Shown here in pieces: positions 36,292 to 45,012 of a DNA stretch of 64,000 nt. Position numbers and translations under genes: made by a program. Every line of letters starts with the position of its first letter. Position 1 is the stretch's first letter. The notes beneath the pieces were generated by a model that searched no databases, was not told where the DNA came from, and was given only the letters and a program-made list of their open reading frames with translations. The stretch is taken from NCBI RefSeq assembly GCF_041596335.1, contig NZ_JBFHIT010000016.1, positions 1-64,000 of the forward strand, read 5' to 3'. This stretch comes from Mangrovibacterium sp041596335. GTDB taxonomy: Bacteria > Bacteroidota > Bacteroidia > Bacteroidales > Prolixibacteraceae.

Positions 36292-37503
36292 CTATAAACC
36301 CAATTTCGTACGTATATCCTTCGGGATAGCATCTTTATGAACCATGATACTGATGGTTTTATACTCCACGTAGGGTTTTGAAGCATAAAATAAACCGTCG
36401 AATTTATTGTAGCTCCCCCAAGAGTTTTTCACTTTATAATAAAGATTTCCGTTTTGATCTTTTGCAGTTCCAACAAGCAGCATTCCATGGTCATCAGTCG
36501 TTTCGTAACCATCAAAAGCAACCTGACGCATCACTTGCGTAATTTCTTTTTCGACCCCTGGCTTATCCATTCTGTATAGCTCCAAGTCCTTTTCTTTGTC
36601 GGTCAGGCTTTCCCATTTGGCAATTTCAGCATCCGACATCTCTTCCATATCAACATCCGGCACAATGGCAACTCCCTGTCGTGACGAACTGAACCCTCTT
36701 TCACTCACATCGGCTCCCCAGGCGACAGTATATCCATTCTCGATCGAATTATCAATCACCGCCATGAACTCGTCCAGAGGAAGATTATAAACTTCGCCCC
36801 ACATCCAGTTATCCGGAATTTCAATCACAAACCTCTCGTAAAACGGATGGTGAGTAAAGGAACTCAACTCCACATAATCGTCCATATTCAGCCCAACAAA
36901 ATCGCTGGCAAAGCTTTGCGGGGTATAGTTTTTCCCTTCATATTTAAAATGATTAGGCAGCTCGCCCAAGTAGGCATTCAGCGTCCCTTTAAGACTTTCA
37001 ACCCATGCTGAGCTCAGTTTTTTATTCCCGTTTTCCACGACCGCATTTACCTGTTCCTTCAACATTTTATCCAACTCGGCGTGCACATGATTCTCTTCCC
37101 CGTAATGCAATCCATCATATACCGATTCAGGAACAATACCATAGTGCTTTACCATCTCAGTTACATCGTGAAACGCACCGCCAGCGGCAAAATTCAAATG
37201 CCCGTGCAAGCGCACATATTTGATCGCCTTTTGCATATAAGTATGCCAAACAATAAACATCTCCGACAAATCAGTCTTAGGTTTACCCGTACGCAACATT
37301 TCAGCCTCTAAAAAGCCGATCGTTGAGAACGACCAACAGGTTCCGGATCGGTTCTGATTTTTCACCGGCGTGTATGGCAATTCTTTCGTATCGGTAAAAT
37401 GGTATCCCTTTTCAACCATTATCGAGTCTTCCTGAGCCCAGGCAACCGATCCTAAGACAACAATATTCAGCATCAAAATGCCAAACTTCTTCAAATTCAT
37501 CAT
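36292..37503 (-). CDS. Exported C1 family cysteine peptidase (PepC/bleomycin hydrolase-like)
   Basis: A 403-residue papain-fold enzyme with signal peptide (MNLKKFGILMLNIVVLGSVAWA, cleavage near 23). Two adjacent ATGs at 37503 and 37500 precede the signal; a longer in-frame start at 37560 puts charged residues before it. Catalytic residues: Gln and Cys in PVKNQNRSGTCWSFS, His in TDDHGML, Asn in VKNSWG, so the active site is complete. Homologues of aminopeptidase C are usually cytoplasmic and hexameric; Bacteroidota carry this exported form. It probably cuts peptides in the periplasm. Confidence 0.9.
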   Translation of the reverse strand: MMNLKKFGILMLNIVVLGSVAWAQEDSIMVEKGYHFTDTKELPYTPVKNQNRSGTCWSFSTIGFLEAEMLRTGKPKTDLSEMFIVWHTYMQKAIKYVRLHGHLNFAAGGAFHDVTEMVKHYGIVPESVYDGLHYGEENHVHAELDKMLKEQVNAVVENGNKKLSSAWVESLKGTLNAYLGELPNHFKYEGKNYTPQSFASDFVGLNMDDYVELSSFTHHPFYERFVIEIPDNWMWGEVYNLPLDEFMAVIDNSIENGYTVAWGADVSERGFSSSRQGVAIVPDVDMEEMSDAEIAKWESLTDKEKDLELYRMDKPGVEKEITQVMRQVAFDGYETTDDHGMLLVGTAKDQNGNLYYKVKNSWGSYNKFDGLFYASKPYVEYKTISIMVHKDAIPKDIRTKLGL

Positions 37504-37809
37504 AGTTCTATAATTTGTAAATCCCCTTTTTTTGTACCGAAGATAATAAGATTGTTTCAACCTGCTTGAGGAATTAAGATCGCATTCCCTAACTTAAAAT
37601 TGATCCAAATTATACATTCGGCAATTTTATCAGGCTATCAGTATCAAGAACGGCAGTTTCATTACAAAAAACGTTCGTCTTTGTTTTTTTCGAACTGTGC
37701 AGGCACAACACAACAGGCCAAGCCAATCGGTCGTTCAACAACCGAGTAATCCTCAACAATTACAGCGTCGTGTTTGTTACAACCTTGTAACCTATAAAAC
37801 AAGAAAACG
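37504..37809. other. Intergenic region between divergent C1 peptidase and VOC genes
   Basis: A 306-base spacer with no gene seen. It includes a near-consensus TATCTTCG on the minus strand (37538-37545) for the peptidase and a perfect palindrome at 37776-37791 in front of the VOC gene. Confidence 0.5.
37776..37791. promoter_or_regulatory. Perfect palindrome, probable operator
   Basis: GTTACAA-CC-TTGTAAC is a perfect 7-base inverted repeat with a 2-base centre, ending 18 bases before the VOC start at 37810. Its size and place suit a dimeric regulator of the MarR, TetR or PadR type acting on the VOC gene. No regulator gene is adjacent. Confidence 0.55.
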
Positions 37810-38247
37810 ATGGCAAAAGTAAGTGTGTATCTTAATTTTAACGGCCAGGCTGAGAAGGCTTTTGAATTTTACAAATCGGTTTTTAAAACTGAATATCTCG
37901 ATCCCATTTCCCGCTTTTCGGATGTACCTCCATCGGAAAATATGCCTCCGTTTTCTGACGAAGACCAAATGTTAGTGATGCACGTTTCCCTCCCCATTAC
38001 CGGTGGTTTTACACTAATGGGATGCGACAGTCCCTCTTCTATCGGAATAGAAGCGATCCAAGGCAATAATATTCATATCAACCTTGAACCTGACACGAAG
38101 GCTGAGGCTGACCGTTTATTTAACGCATTGGCTGAAGGTGGCACCATTACAATGCCACAATCGGACATGTTTTGGGGCGCCTATTTCGGAAGTTTAACCG
38201 ACCAATTTGGCATCCACTGGATGATTAACGTGAGTGAAAAACGATAA
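37810..38247 (+). CDS. VOC family protein, PhnB-like
   Basis: A 145-residue vicinal-oxygen-chelate protein of the PhnB/3-demethylubiquinone-like group. VSVYLNFNGQAEKAFEFYKSVF at the start, MHVSLPITGGFTLMGCD in the middle and the closing GAYFGSLTDQFGIHWMINV are characteristic. PhnB-type proteins have an incomplete metal site and mostly unknown function; related ones are linked to resistance or to small-molecule binding. The palindrome in its promoter suggests regulated expression. Cytoplasmic, monocistronic and convergent with the GH78 gene. Confidence 0.87.
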   Translation: MAKVSVYLNFNGQAEKAFEFYKSVFKTEYLDPISRFSDVPPSENMPPFSDEDQMLVMHVSLPITGGFTLMGCDSPSSIGIEAIQGNNIHINLEPDTKAEADRLFNALAEGGTITMPQSDMFWGAYFGSLTDQFGIHWMINVSEKR

Positions 38248-38289
38248 CCCGGCACTCCGTATCCCTCTTTTCAATTAAATGTGATTGCC

Positions 38290-41004
38290 TTAGTTCACCG
38301 AGAAACGGTAATTGCCCGAACCGACCTTCACAACAACGAATCCATTTTCGGCTCGTAAGACTTCGATATCTTTTGACGACGAGATTGCCTTGCCACTTTC
38401 ACGAACCTGCTGAACCGAATTGGCTGGGATAAAAATCGTCGCAGTTGTATTAACCGGGATACTCACATTTTGAATCAACTGCTGCCCAAGCCATTCCCAT
38501 CCCGATGTAATTGCTCCGTAATATGTATCCAACTGTGCTTTCACATTCGCTAACTGCTTGGTTACAGTGGGTTTAATTTGAATGCTTTTATAACCGGGAA
38601 CAGCCGGATCGAGCTGAATACCGGCGGCCACAGTATACATCCAATCACCAATGGCGCCATGGGCATAATGGTTGAAGGAATTCATACTCGGGGTTTGAAA
38701 AGAACCATCTGGCTTAATGCCATCCCAGCGTTCCCATATTGAAGTGGCTCCCATTGTTACCGGATACAGCCATGATGGATACGATTTCTCCAGTAGCAAC
38801 TTGTAGGCAATTTCGCTTTGCCCAAATCGCGATAACACATGGCACAGGTAAGGAGTTCCCAGAAAACCGGTGGTCAGGTGGGTATCATACTCCTGGATAT
38901 TGGCAACCAGGCGATTCACGGCTTCCATCCTCATTGACTCCGGCAACATATCAAACCCGAGTGCCAGCACATAAGCAGTTTGTGTGCCTGAAACCAGACG
39001 CCCGTTTGCTGTAACATACTCCTTCACAAAGGCTTGTTTAATTTCAACCAACAACGAATCGTAAATCTGAGCCTCCCGATCCATGTCCAAAATCTTGGCC
39101 GCATCAACCATTATCTGTGTCGAATGAGCATAAAAACACTGGGCGATCAGGTCTTTGTCGGTAACTGCAGCCCGTCCGCGGTTATCATCCTCCGGACGAT
39201 AAAACAACCAATCGCCAAACGATTGCTTTGGTCGCCAAAGGTTCTGCTGTGCCGTTTTCCGAATATATTCCACCCAGGCTTTCATGCTAGGATATTGATT
39301 CTCGAGCAGCAGTTTGTCACCATATGCCCGATAAATAGTCCAGGGCGCAATTGTGGCGACATCGCCCCAACCGGGGCTGCATTCTTCCCCCAAAACATTG
39401 GGCACCACATTGGGCACACTACCACTTTCCGACTGATCGACCGCGACATCTTTGAGCCACTTGGCATAAAAACTGTGAACATTGAAATTAAAAGCCGCGG
39501 TTGATGCAAAGGCCTGTGCAGCTCCAGTCCACCCTAAGCGTTCATCACGCTGAGGACAATCTGTGGGAACATCCAAAAAATTGCCGCGCTGACCCCATTG
39601 AATATTTTGTTGCAGCTTGGTAACCAGAGCGTCAGAACACGAAAACTCGCCGGTAGGCCGCATTGCTGAATAAAGCGCAAATGCCTTAAAATTAGCGGCC
39701 TTAAGTTCTCCCGGATAGCCTTCAACCTTAACAAAACGAAACCCCTGATAGGTGAAATGAGGCTCGAATACCTCCTCGCCTCCGCCTTCCAAAATAAACG
39801 TATTGGTTTGCTTTGCCGACCGCAGATTATCGGTATAAAAATTCCCTGATTTATCTAAAGCCTCAGCATGTTGCAGTACGATTTTATCGCCAGCGTTACC
39901 GCTAACTTTCATTTGAACCCAACCAACCAGATTCTGTCCAAAATCGATCACTTTTTCACCTTTAGGAGTCGTCAGTATTTTTATGGGCGATAAACTTTCG
40001 TTCTTCTTAACTGACTCGTTTTCTGTAGCAACTGTTGTGATCACCGGATGATTCACCAATTTTATAGTCGACCAATCAATATCGACAAACCCGGGCTCCG
40101 ACCAGCCCTTTCGAACCAATCGGGCATCATAGGTTTCGCCGTCGTAAATTTCGGAAGACAGAATTGGCCCTGTTGAAGAACGCCAGCTACCATCTGAAAC
40201 GACATTGTCGATTGATCCGTCGGCATAAATAATTTGCATCTGAAAAAGGAGCGATACATCGTTTCCATAAAAATCGACTTTATCCTTGGGGCCCAAACGC
40301 CCTCTGTACCATCCGTTACCAAGAGTCACCCCGATGGCATTTTTGCCGTTTCGAAGCAAATCGGTCACATCGTAGGTTTGATATTGCAACCGTTTATGGT
40401 AACTGGTCCATCCGGGAGTTAAGTAAAGGTCACCCACCCGCTTTCCATTTATTTCGGCTTCATAAAGGCCATGAGCTGTGATAAAAGCCACTGCCAAACG
40501 AATTGGTTTTTCGATCGCAAATTCGCGTCGAAGCAATGGTGAAGGACGAGAATCCAACTCTCGAAATCCGGGCTGAATCCACTTGGCCTGCCAGTTCTCA
40601 GGCCCCATCAATCCCATGATCCAAAAATTAGGAGTACTCCATTTCGACACCTTATCGTTTTGATCCCAAACACGAACCTGCCAGTAATATTTGCGGCCGG
40701 GCTTCAACGTATTTCCGGTAAACTGGACATAAACTGATTGATCGGAAGGTATTTTACCGGTGCTAAAAACCAAATCGACACCTTTTTGAAGCGACTCAAG
40801 ACTCTCGCTGACCCGGATATCGAAGGCCGACTGACTAACATTCCGTTTTGAAGATGCTAAAGTCCAGGAAAGCCGTGGATAGAGAACACTAATTCCAACC
40901 GGGTTTATTTTATTTTCGACGAATAAACGCGTAATCTCTAGTTGAGCAAAGGCAGTTGAGAACATGAAGAAGCCAGAAGCAAAAAGAAACAGTAATTTCT
41001 TCAT
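38290..41004 (-). CDS. Exported GH78 alpha-L-rhamnosidase
   Basis: A 904-residue exported glycoside hydrolase (signal peptide KKLLFLFASGFFMFSTAFA, cleavage near 21). Order: Fn3-like domain (PRLSWTL...YYWQVRVWD), the lectin-like beta domains (HGLYEAEINGKRVGD, GNGWYRGRLG), the (alpha/alpha)6 catalytic domain, and a C-terminal beta sandwich. Catalytic segment DCPQRDERLGWTG (about 482-494) contains Glu488; the base Glu lies in SIWERWDG. The Asp normally following WTG is Ala495. It should release terminal alpha-L-rhamnose from plant or algal glycans. No SusC/D pair or rhamnose genes are nearby, so it is not in a normal polysaccharide locus. Confidence 0.9.
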   Translation of the reverse strand: MKKLLFLFASGFFMFSTAFAQLEITRLFVENKINPVGISVLYPRLSWTLASSKRNVSQSAFDIRVSESLESLQKGVDLVFSTGKIPSDQSVYVQFTGNTLKPGRKYYWQVRVWDQNDKVSKWSTPNFWIMGLMGPENWQAKWIQPGFRELDSRPSPLLRREFAIEKPIRLAVAFITAHGLYEAEINGKRVGDLYLTPGWTSYHKRLQYQTYDVTDLLRNGKNAIGVTLGNGWYRGRLGPKDKVDFYGNDVSLLFQMQIIYADGSIDNVVSDGSWRSSTGPILSSEIYDGETYDARLVRKGWSEPGFVDIDWSTIKLVNHPVITTVATENESVKKNESLSPIKILTTPKGEKVIDFGQNLVGWVQMKVSGNAGDKIVLQHAEALDKSGNFYTDNLRSAKQTNTFILEGGGEEVFEPHFTYQGFRFVKVEGYPGELKAANFKAFALYSAMRPTGEFSCSDALVTKLQQNIQWGQRGNFLDVPTDCPQRDERLGWTGAAQAFASTAAFNFNVHSFYAKWLKDVAVDQSESGSVPNVVPNVLGEECSPGWGDVATIAPWTIYRAYGDKLLLENQYPSMKAWVEYIRKTAQQNLWRPKQSFGDWLFYRPEDDNRGRAAVTDKDLIAQCFYAHSTQIMVDAAKILDMDREAQIYDSLLVEIKQAFVKEYVTANGRLVSGTQTAYVLALGFDMLPESMRMEAVNRLVANIQEYDTHLTTGFLGTPYLCHVLSRFGQSEIAYKLLLEKSYPSWLYPVTMGATSIWERWDGIKPDGSFQTPSMNSFNHYAHGAIGDWMYTVAAGIQLDPAVPGYKSIQIKPTVTKQLANVKAQLDTYYGAITSGWEWLGQQLIQNVSIPVNTTATIFIPANSVQQVRESGKAISSSKDIEVLRAENGFVVVKVGSGNYRFSVN

Positions 41005-41131
41005 AAGTGTCGTTGTAAGCTAGTTTTTTTCGGTTAAATTCAGTTTCGACCCGTTTCTTTCGGAAACATTTCAACTGAAACAATTCAATCTTGTATAAAA
41101 ATTATGGTCGAGATTGATTCAATCACTCTCT

Positions 41132-41139
41132 CAAAGGTA
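41132..41139 (-). promoter_or_regulatory. -7 element before the GH78 gene
   Basis: TACCTTTG on the minus strand matches TAnnTTTG, 127 bases before the ATG at 41004, which would leave an untranslated leader of about 120 bases. No -33 element at the right spacing. Confidence 0.4.
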
Positions 41140-41285
41140 TAAATGAAATTTTCATTTAAAAACCCACCAGTTATTTCATTCCGGTTTGATTCGATAAAAC
41201 CCGACACAAGCACAAGCACAACCCATCTACAACAACAACTTACAACACACCATGCTTATATCGCCGAAACTAACAAACCCTTTGA

Positions 41286-42326
41286 TCAATACCGTCGCAA
41301 GTCGACTTCCGGGTGTATCGGACTTGCCGGATTATTTAACCGGGCAACGAACTGACGGGCAAAATAGGGCCCAAGCATGCAGCCTTTTGAACCTAGACCA
41401 TTAAAAATCCCGATCCGTGGGTGCTCCGCGCTCATGCCCATCACCGGTCGACGATCGTGTGTCGTTGGTCGGATTCCCGCCTGATGCCTCGAAATCTTGT
41501 AATCGCCGGTAAATACCTGTTCTAATTTCGCACACAATTCACGCCGGGCTTCCGGTGTTGGTTGTTCATTCAAATTATTCCAGTCATAAGTTGCTCCCAT
41601 TCTGAACTGTCGCCCTCCGGTAGGCATCATAAAAAAGGATTTATTGAGAATGAAATCAGCATTATAGTCAGTTGTTTCCAAACCAAATACTTCGCCTTTA
41701 GTATGCTTAAATTGAATTTGCTGAAAGTAGGGATTTTGTGACGCGCGATGACCTTCACAAAAAATAATCCGATCCGCTTCCTGTTCACCGTAGCTTATTC
41801 GATCCTGATGAACAAGCAAACGGTCATATTCAAAATCCATTGTCCGAAGGCGATTGTTTTCAATCAGGTATTCCCGAAATCCATCCAACAGGCTTTTCAA
41901 ATCAACTCGCCCGGCCTTTTCAACCCAACCACTGCCATATTCCATCCGAAGTTGCCCATAGTGGCTGAAATCCGGCTCTGCATTTAAATAGCTCGAAAGC
42001 CCATTCGCGACAGCTTTCTTTTTCCAAAAGTCGGCTTCGCCCAACCCAAAAACCTTGCGAATTTTCAGGGGATGAAAAATCTCTCGTCCCAGCAATAATT
42101 CCAGTTCGCGATAGGTTTCCTCCAGTTGCGGAAATAGCTCGTCAACAAGCCAACTTTTAGTTAGCCTGCGAAAAACAACCGGATTGATCAGCCCCGCGGC
42201 AACGACCGATGCTTTTTGAAACGTTGAAGAATCAATCACTTGAACGGACTTCCCCGACTTCAGGAGCTCATGGGTCAATAAAGTTCCGGCCAACCCCTGC
42301 CCTACGATAAGAAAATTTGTTTTCAT
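41286..42326 (-). CDS. FAD-dependent oxidoreductase, DAO family
   Basis: A 346-residue flavoenzyme of the glycine/D-amino-acid oxidase superfamily. The FAD dinucleotide motif IVGQGLAGT (7-15) has GxGxxG, followed by VIDSS, and RMGATYDWN and RQAGIRPTTHDRRPVMG near the C-terminus are the usual flavin contacts. The substrate is not known; the C-terminal domain of MnmC is a relative by fold, but the MnmC methyltransferase domain is absent. No signal peptide. It stands alone. Confidence 0.8.
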   Translation of the reverse strand: MKTNFLIVGQGLAGTLLTHELLKSGKSVQVIDSSTFQKASVVAAGLINPVVFRRLTKSWLVDELFPQLEETYRELELLLGREIFHPLKIRKVFGLGEADFWKKKAVANGLSSYLNAEPDFSHYGQLRMEYGSGWVEKAGRVDLKSLLDGFREYLIENNRLRTMDFEYDRLLVHQDRISYGEQEADRIIFCEGHRASQNPYFQQIQFKHTKGEVFGLETTDYNADFILNKSFFMMPTGGRQFRMGATYDWNNLNEQPTPEARRELCAKLEQVFTGDYKISRHQAGIRPTTHDRRPVMGMSAEHPRIGIFNGLGSKGCMLGPYFARQFVARLNNPASPIHPEVDLRRY

Positions 42327-42541
42327 CAGTAAACAATTTGTTTTCTAATTGTCTGATGGAACTACCATGTGCTGAAAACTAGTTTTATTTAGTGTTCATG
42401 TTCAGAGCAACAGGTTCGTTTCAACTTCCCAAAGACAGTTTTACCGCGTCCTTTGTTCAGCTTATTTATTTTTTTCAATGAAACCAATCAAAACTATAAT
42501 ACATAAATATCCAGCTTTATCGGCCATCAATTCTAACCCAG

Positions 42542-43381
42542 CTATTTAAAATAAAGCTCCGTAACGACTGGTAAATGATCAGAAGGATATTTTTGATCGT
42601 TCGAATCAGTCAAAACAACATAGCTCTTAACTGCTATTTTTCGATTCACAAAGATGTAGTCGATCCGATGGTCAAGCGGACTATTTATATCGAAGCTATT
42701 AAAAGTGCCCTCCGGCCCCCGGGCTTCGGTTTCCGATTTCTCTTTGCTGTCGTGCATTCGGCGGGAGATATAGGTAATTGCCGACTCATCAGGAGTCAAA
42801 TTGAAATCACCGGTTAATACGACCGGCAACTTATCATTATTCAATTCCTTAATTTTCGACATCACCAATCTGGCAGATTCCCTCTTGGCCTCAACGCCCA
42901 AATGATCAAAATGAGTATTGAAAACCCAAAAGTTTTTCCGCCCGTCATATTCTTCCAGCTTTATATAGGTACAAATCCGGTAACAAGCCGCATCCCACCC
43001 CATACTTGGACCGTCCGGCGTTTCCGACAGCCAGAACCAGCCCTGCTCTTTGAGTTGATATTTTTGTGATTTGTAAAAAATCGGACAATACTCTCCGCGA
43101 TTAATGCCATCGTCTCGCCCTACACCAACCCAATCATACCCAGTAAGATAGGCCGCCAAATCGTTAACCTGTCCAAGTAGTGCTTCCTGTAAACCGACCA
43201 CATCCGGGGCATTTGAAAAAATCAGATTCGTTACGTTTTGTTTTCGAAATGGCCAAGCATTCTCACCATCATCCGGATTATTAAAACGAATGTTCCAGGT
43301 CATCACCTTCAAATCCGTTGCCTGAACTAACGAAAATGTGAGGAAACAAATAAGTAATAACGATCCTAATTTAATCTTCAT
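42542..43381 (-). CDS. Exported endonuclease/exonuclease/phosphatase family protein
   Basis: A 279-residue DNase I-like (EEP) metalloenzyme, exported (KIKLGSLLLICFLTFSLVQA). Active-site motifs: TWNIRFN (metal-binding Asn), GLQEAL (Glu), TGDFNLTPDE and the final SDHLPVV (Asp-His). Relatives cleave nucleic acids, sphingomyelin, or inositol phosphates; substrate open. The ATG at 43381 overlaps the end of the upstream esterase gene by 11 bases, so translation is probably coupled. A longer in-frame start (43468) would lie inside that gene and put residues before the signal peptide. Confidence 0.87.
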   Translation of the reverse strand: MKIKLGSLLLICFLTFSLVQATDLKVMTWNIRFNNPDDGENAWPFRKQNVTNLIFSNAPDVVGLQEALLGQVNDLAAYLTGYDWVGVGRDDGINRGEYCPIFYKSQKYQLKEQGWFWLSETPDGPSMGWDAACYRICTYIKLEEYDGRKNFWVFNTHFDHLGVEAKRESARLVMSKIKELNNDKLPVVLTGDFNLTPDESAITYISRRMHDSKEKSETEARGPEGTFNSFDINSPLDHRIDYIFVNRKIAVKSYVVLTDSNDQKYPSDHLPVVTELYFK

Positions 43382-44351
43382 CGTATTCCGTCTTTTCTGA
43401 TTCACAATAATTGAATGCAGGATAATCACAATCATGATCTCCTGCGATAATTGAGTGCATTTGAACATGTTTATTCATTAGCACAAAATCGTAGCAAAAC
43501 TTTACGATCTCGTCGAAATAGTCTGCCATTGGGCTGCTAGCCAACGAATGATTCCCACCACAAATGGTATTTAACCAATACGGTTTGCCTAGTTTTCGTA
43601 AACTTTCGGCCATGGCATATGAACCATGTAACATTAGATACCCAGGCTTTTCGTCCGGGCAATAATGATGTGGAGCCGAGCCATAAGGGACAAGATTGTC
43701 GCACGTTCCGTGGAAAAACATGGCCGGCACAGCCGAGTCGCGGTATATGGCTGTTGTGTCTGGAATAGCACCTGCCATACCAATTACGCCGGCATAGGAA
43801 ACCGGGCCCGAATCTAAGCCATAACAATAAGGAGCTTGAAACGCGGTATTTAACACTGTTTCTGCACCGGCACTACTTCCGGCTAAAATTATTTTGTGTG
43901 GATCAATTCCTAACTGTTCCCATCGTTCAATCAAAAAATAAGTGGCATCCTGAAGATCCTCAACAGCAGCTCGGAATGTCTCCAGCTTTTCCCCAGCCGG
44001 GCAGTCGCATCCAAAACCAGTCTCCGTGTTCTTCCTGGTCAACCGATAATCAATTGATACAGCTACATAACCATACGATGCAACTCGCTTGCAAAAATCA
44101 CGAATAAACGGTTCATCCCGCTGTCCACCAGAGAATCCTCCGCCATGAACGTAGACCAGAACGGGCCGTAAATCCAGTCCATCGAATGCGGGCTGATAGA
44201 GATCCATCTCAAGTTTTGTCTGATCTTTTTCAACATAGGTGAATGTGTCCATCAGAATTGAATCAGCAATTGGTTCCTGATAGCGAATCTGAGCCAATAA
44301 ATTTCCAACCGCAAAACACAGCAAGCAACAAATCAATAAAAAACGGTTCAT
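43371..44351 (-). CDS. Exported alpha/beta hydrolase (esterase-like)
   Basis: A 326-residue carboxylesterase-like protein with signal peptide (MNRFLLICCLLCFAVGNLLA). The oxyanion HGGGFSGG (about 76-83), the nucleophile Ser in GSSAGAE (about 161-167) and His in GGNHSLA near 282 form an intact hormone-sensitive-lipase-like triad. Several Cys (GFGCDC, YCYGLD, CDNLVP) may form disulfides. ATG at 44351 starts the signal peptide; an in-frame ATG 21 bases upstream is less likely. Stop overlaps the EEP start by 11 bases, suggesting one operon of two exported hydrolases. Confidence 0.85.
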   Translation of the reverse strand: MNRFLLICCLLCFAVGNLLAQIRYQEPIADSILMDTFTYVEKDQTKLEMDLYQPAFDGLDLRPVLVYVHGGGFSGGQRDEPFIRDFCKRVASYGYVAVSIDYRLTRKNTETGFGCDCPAGEKLETFRAAVEDLQDATYFLIERWEQLGIDPHKIILAGSSAGAETVLNTAFQAPYCYGLDSGPVSYAGVIGMAGAIPDTTAIYRDSAVPAMFFHGTCDNLVPYGSAPHHYCPDEKPGYLMLHGSYAMAESLRKLGKPYWLNTICGGNHSLASSPMADYFDEIVKFCYDFVLMNKHVQMHSIIAGDHDCDYPAFNYCESEKTEYDED

Positions 44352-44478
44352 GTTGTAAGTTATGGGTGTCAACTAAGGTAAAATGTGCATACTTTGCTAA
44401 ATTAGGAAAAAATTCATCCGAGTCAATTGCGTAATTTTATTGGCTCCTGGGTTTGTCCAATATTTTAAATTGAAGTTG

Positions 44479-45012
44479 ATGAAAAGCTACTTACAACCAT
44501 TGCTGATCCTGTTGATGATTTGTTCCTGCCAGCCAAGCCAAAAAGACGAAAACCTCAATCGAGTTAATCACCCGAGTCATCAGTACTCGTTTGTTGACAT
44601 CCAGCCTGATTCGATGGGCTATCTTGAAACAGACTATGTTCCAATCTACTCCGACATCTACCACATCGATGGCACGAACCGTTTTCTATTAACATCGACA
44701 TTAAGCATCAGAAATACCTCACTGACCGAGAATGTTTTTGTATTCAGTGCCAACTACAATGATTCGTATGGCAAGCAATTAAGACAATATATCGACTCAA
44801 CAATCTTGTTGAAACCACTGGAATCTATCGAGTTTGTTGTTGAACACAAGGAAAACAAAGGCGGCGCCGGAGCAAGCTTTTTGGTTGAATGGGGGGCCGA
44901 TAAAAATGGCGAACAATTGCTGATTCAGGCTGTCATGACCGGAACCAGCAACCAGCAGGGTTTATCTTTTATGACCGAGGCGAAGATCGTTAAACAGATC
45001 TATCGTGACTAA
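44479..45012 (+). CDS. DUF3124 domain lipoprotein
   Basis: A 177-residue putative lipoprotein. The ATG at 44479 opens a lipobox signal (MKSYLQPLLILLMICSCQ, Cys at about 17). The mature part contains YVPIYSDIYHIDGTNRFLL and LSIRNTS, characteristic of DUF3124, a small family of unknown function in bacteria. The final Asp-stop overlaps the SulP stop by 4 bases in convergent orientation. The gene sits divergently from the esterase-EEP pair. A short in-frame extension to 44440 begins in spacer and is not used. Confidence 0.8.
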   Translation: MKSYLQPLLILLMICSCQPSQKDENLNRVNHPSHQYSFVDIQPDSMGYLETDYVPIYSDIYHIDGTNRFLLTSTLSIRNTSLTENVFVFSANYNDSYGKQLRQYIDSTILLKPLESIEFVVEHKENKGGAGASFLVEWGADKNGEQLLIQAVMTGTSNQQGLSFMTEAKIVKQIYRD

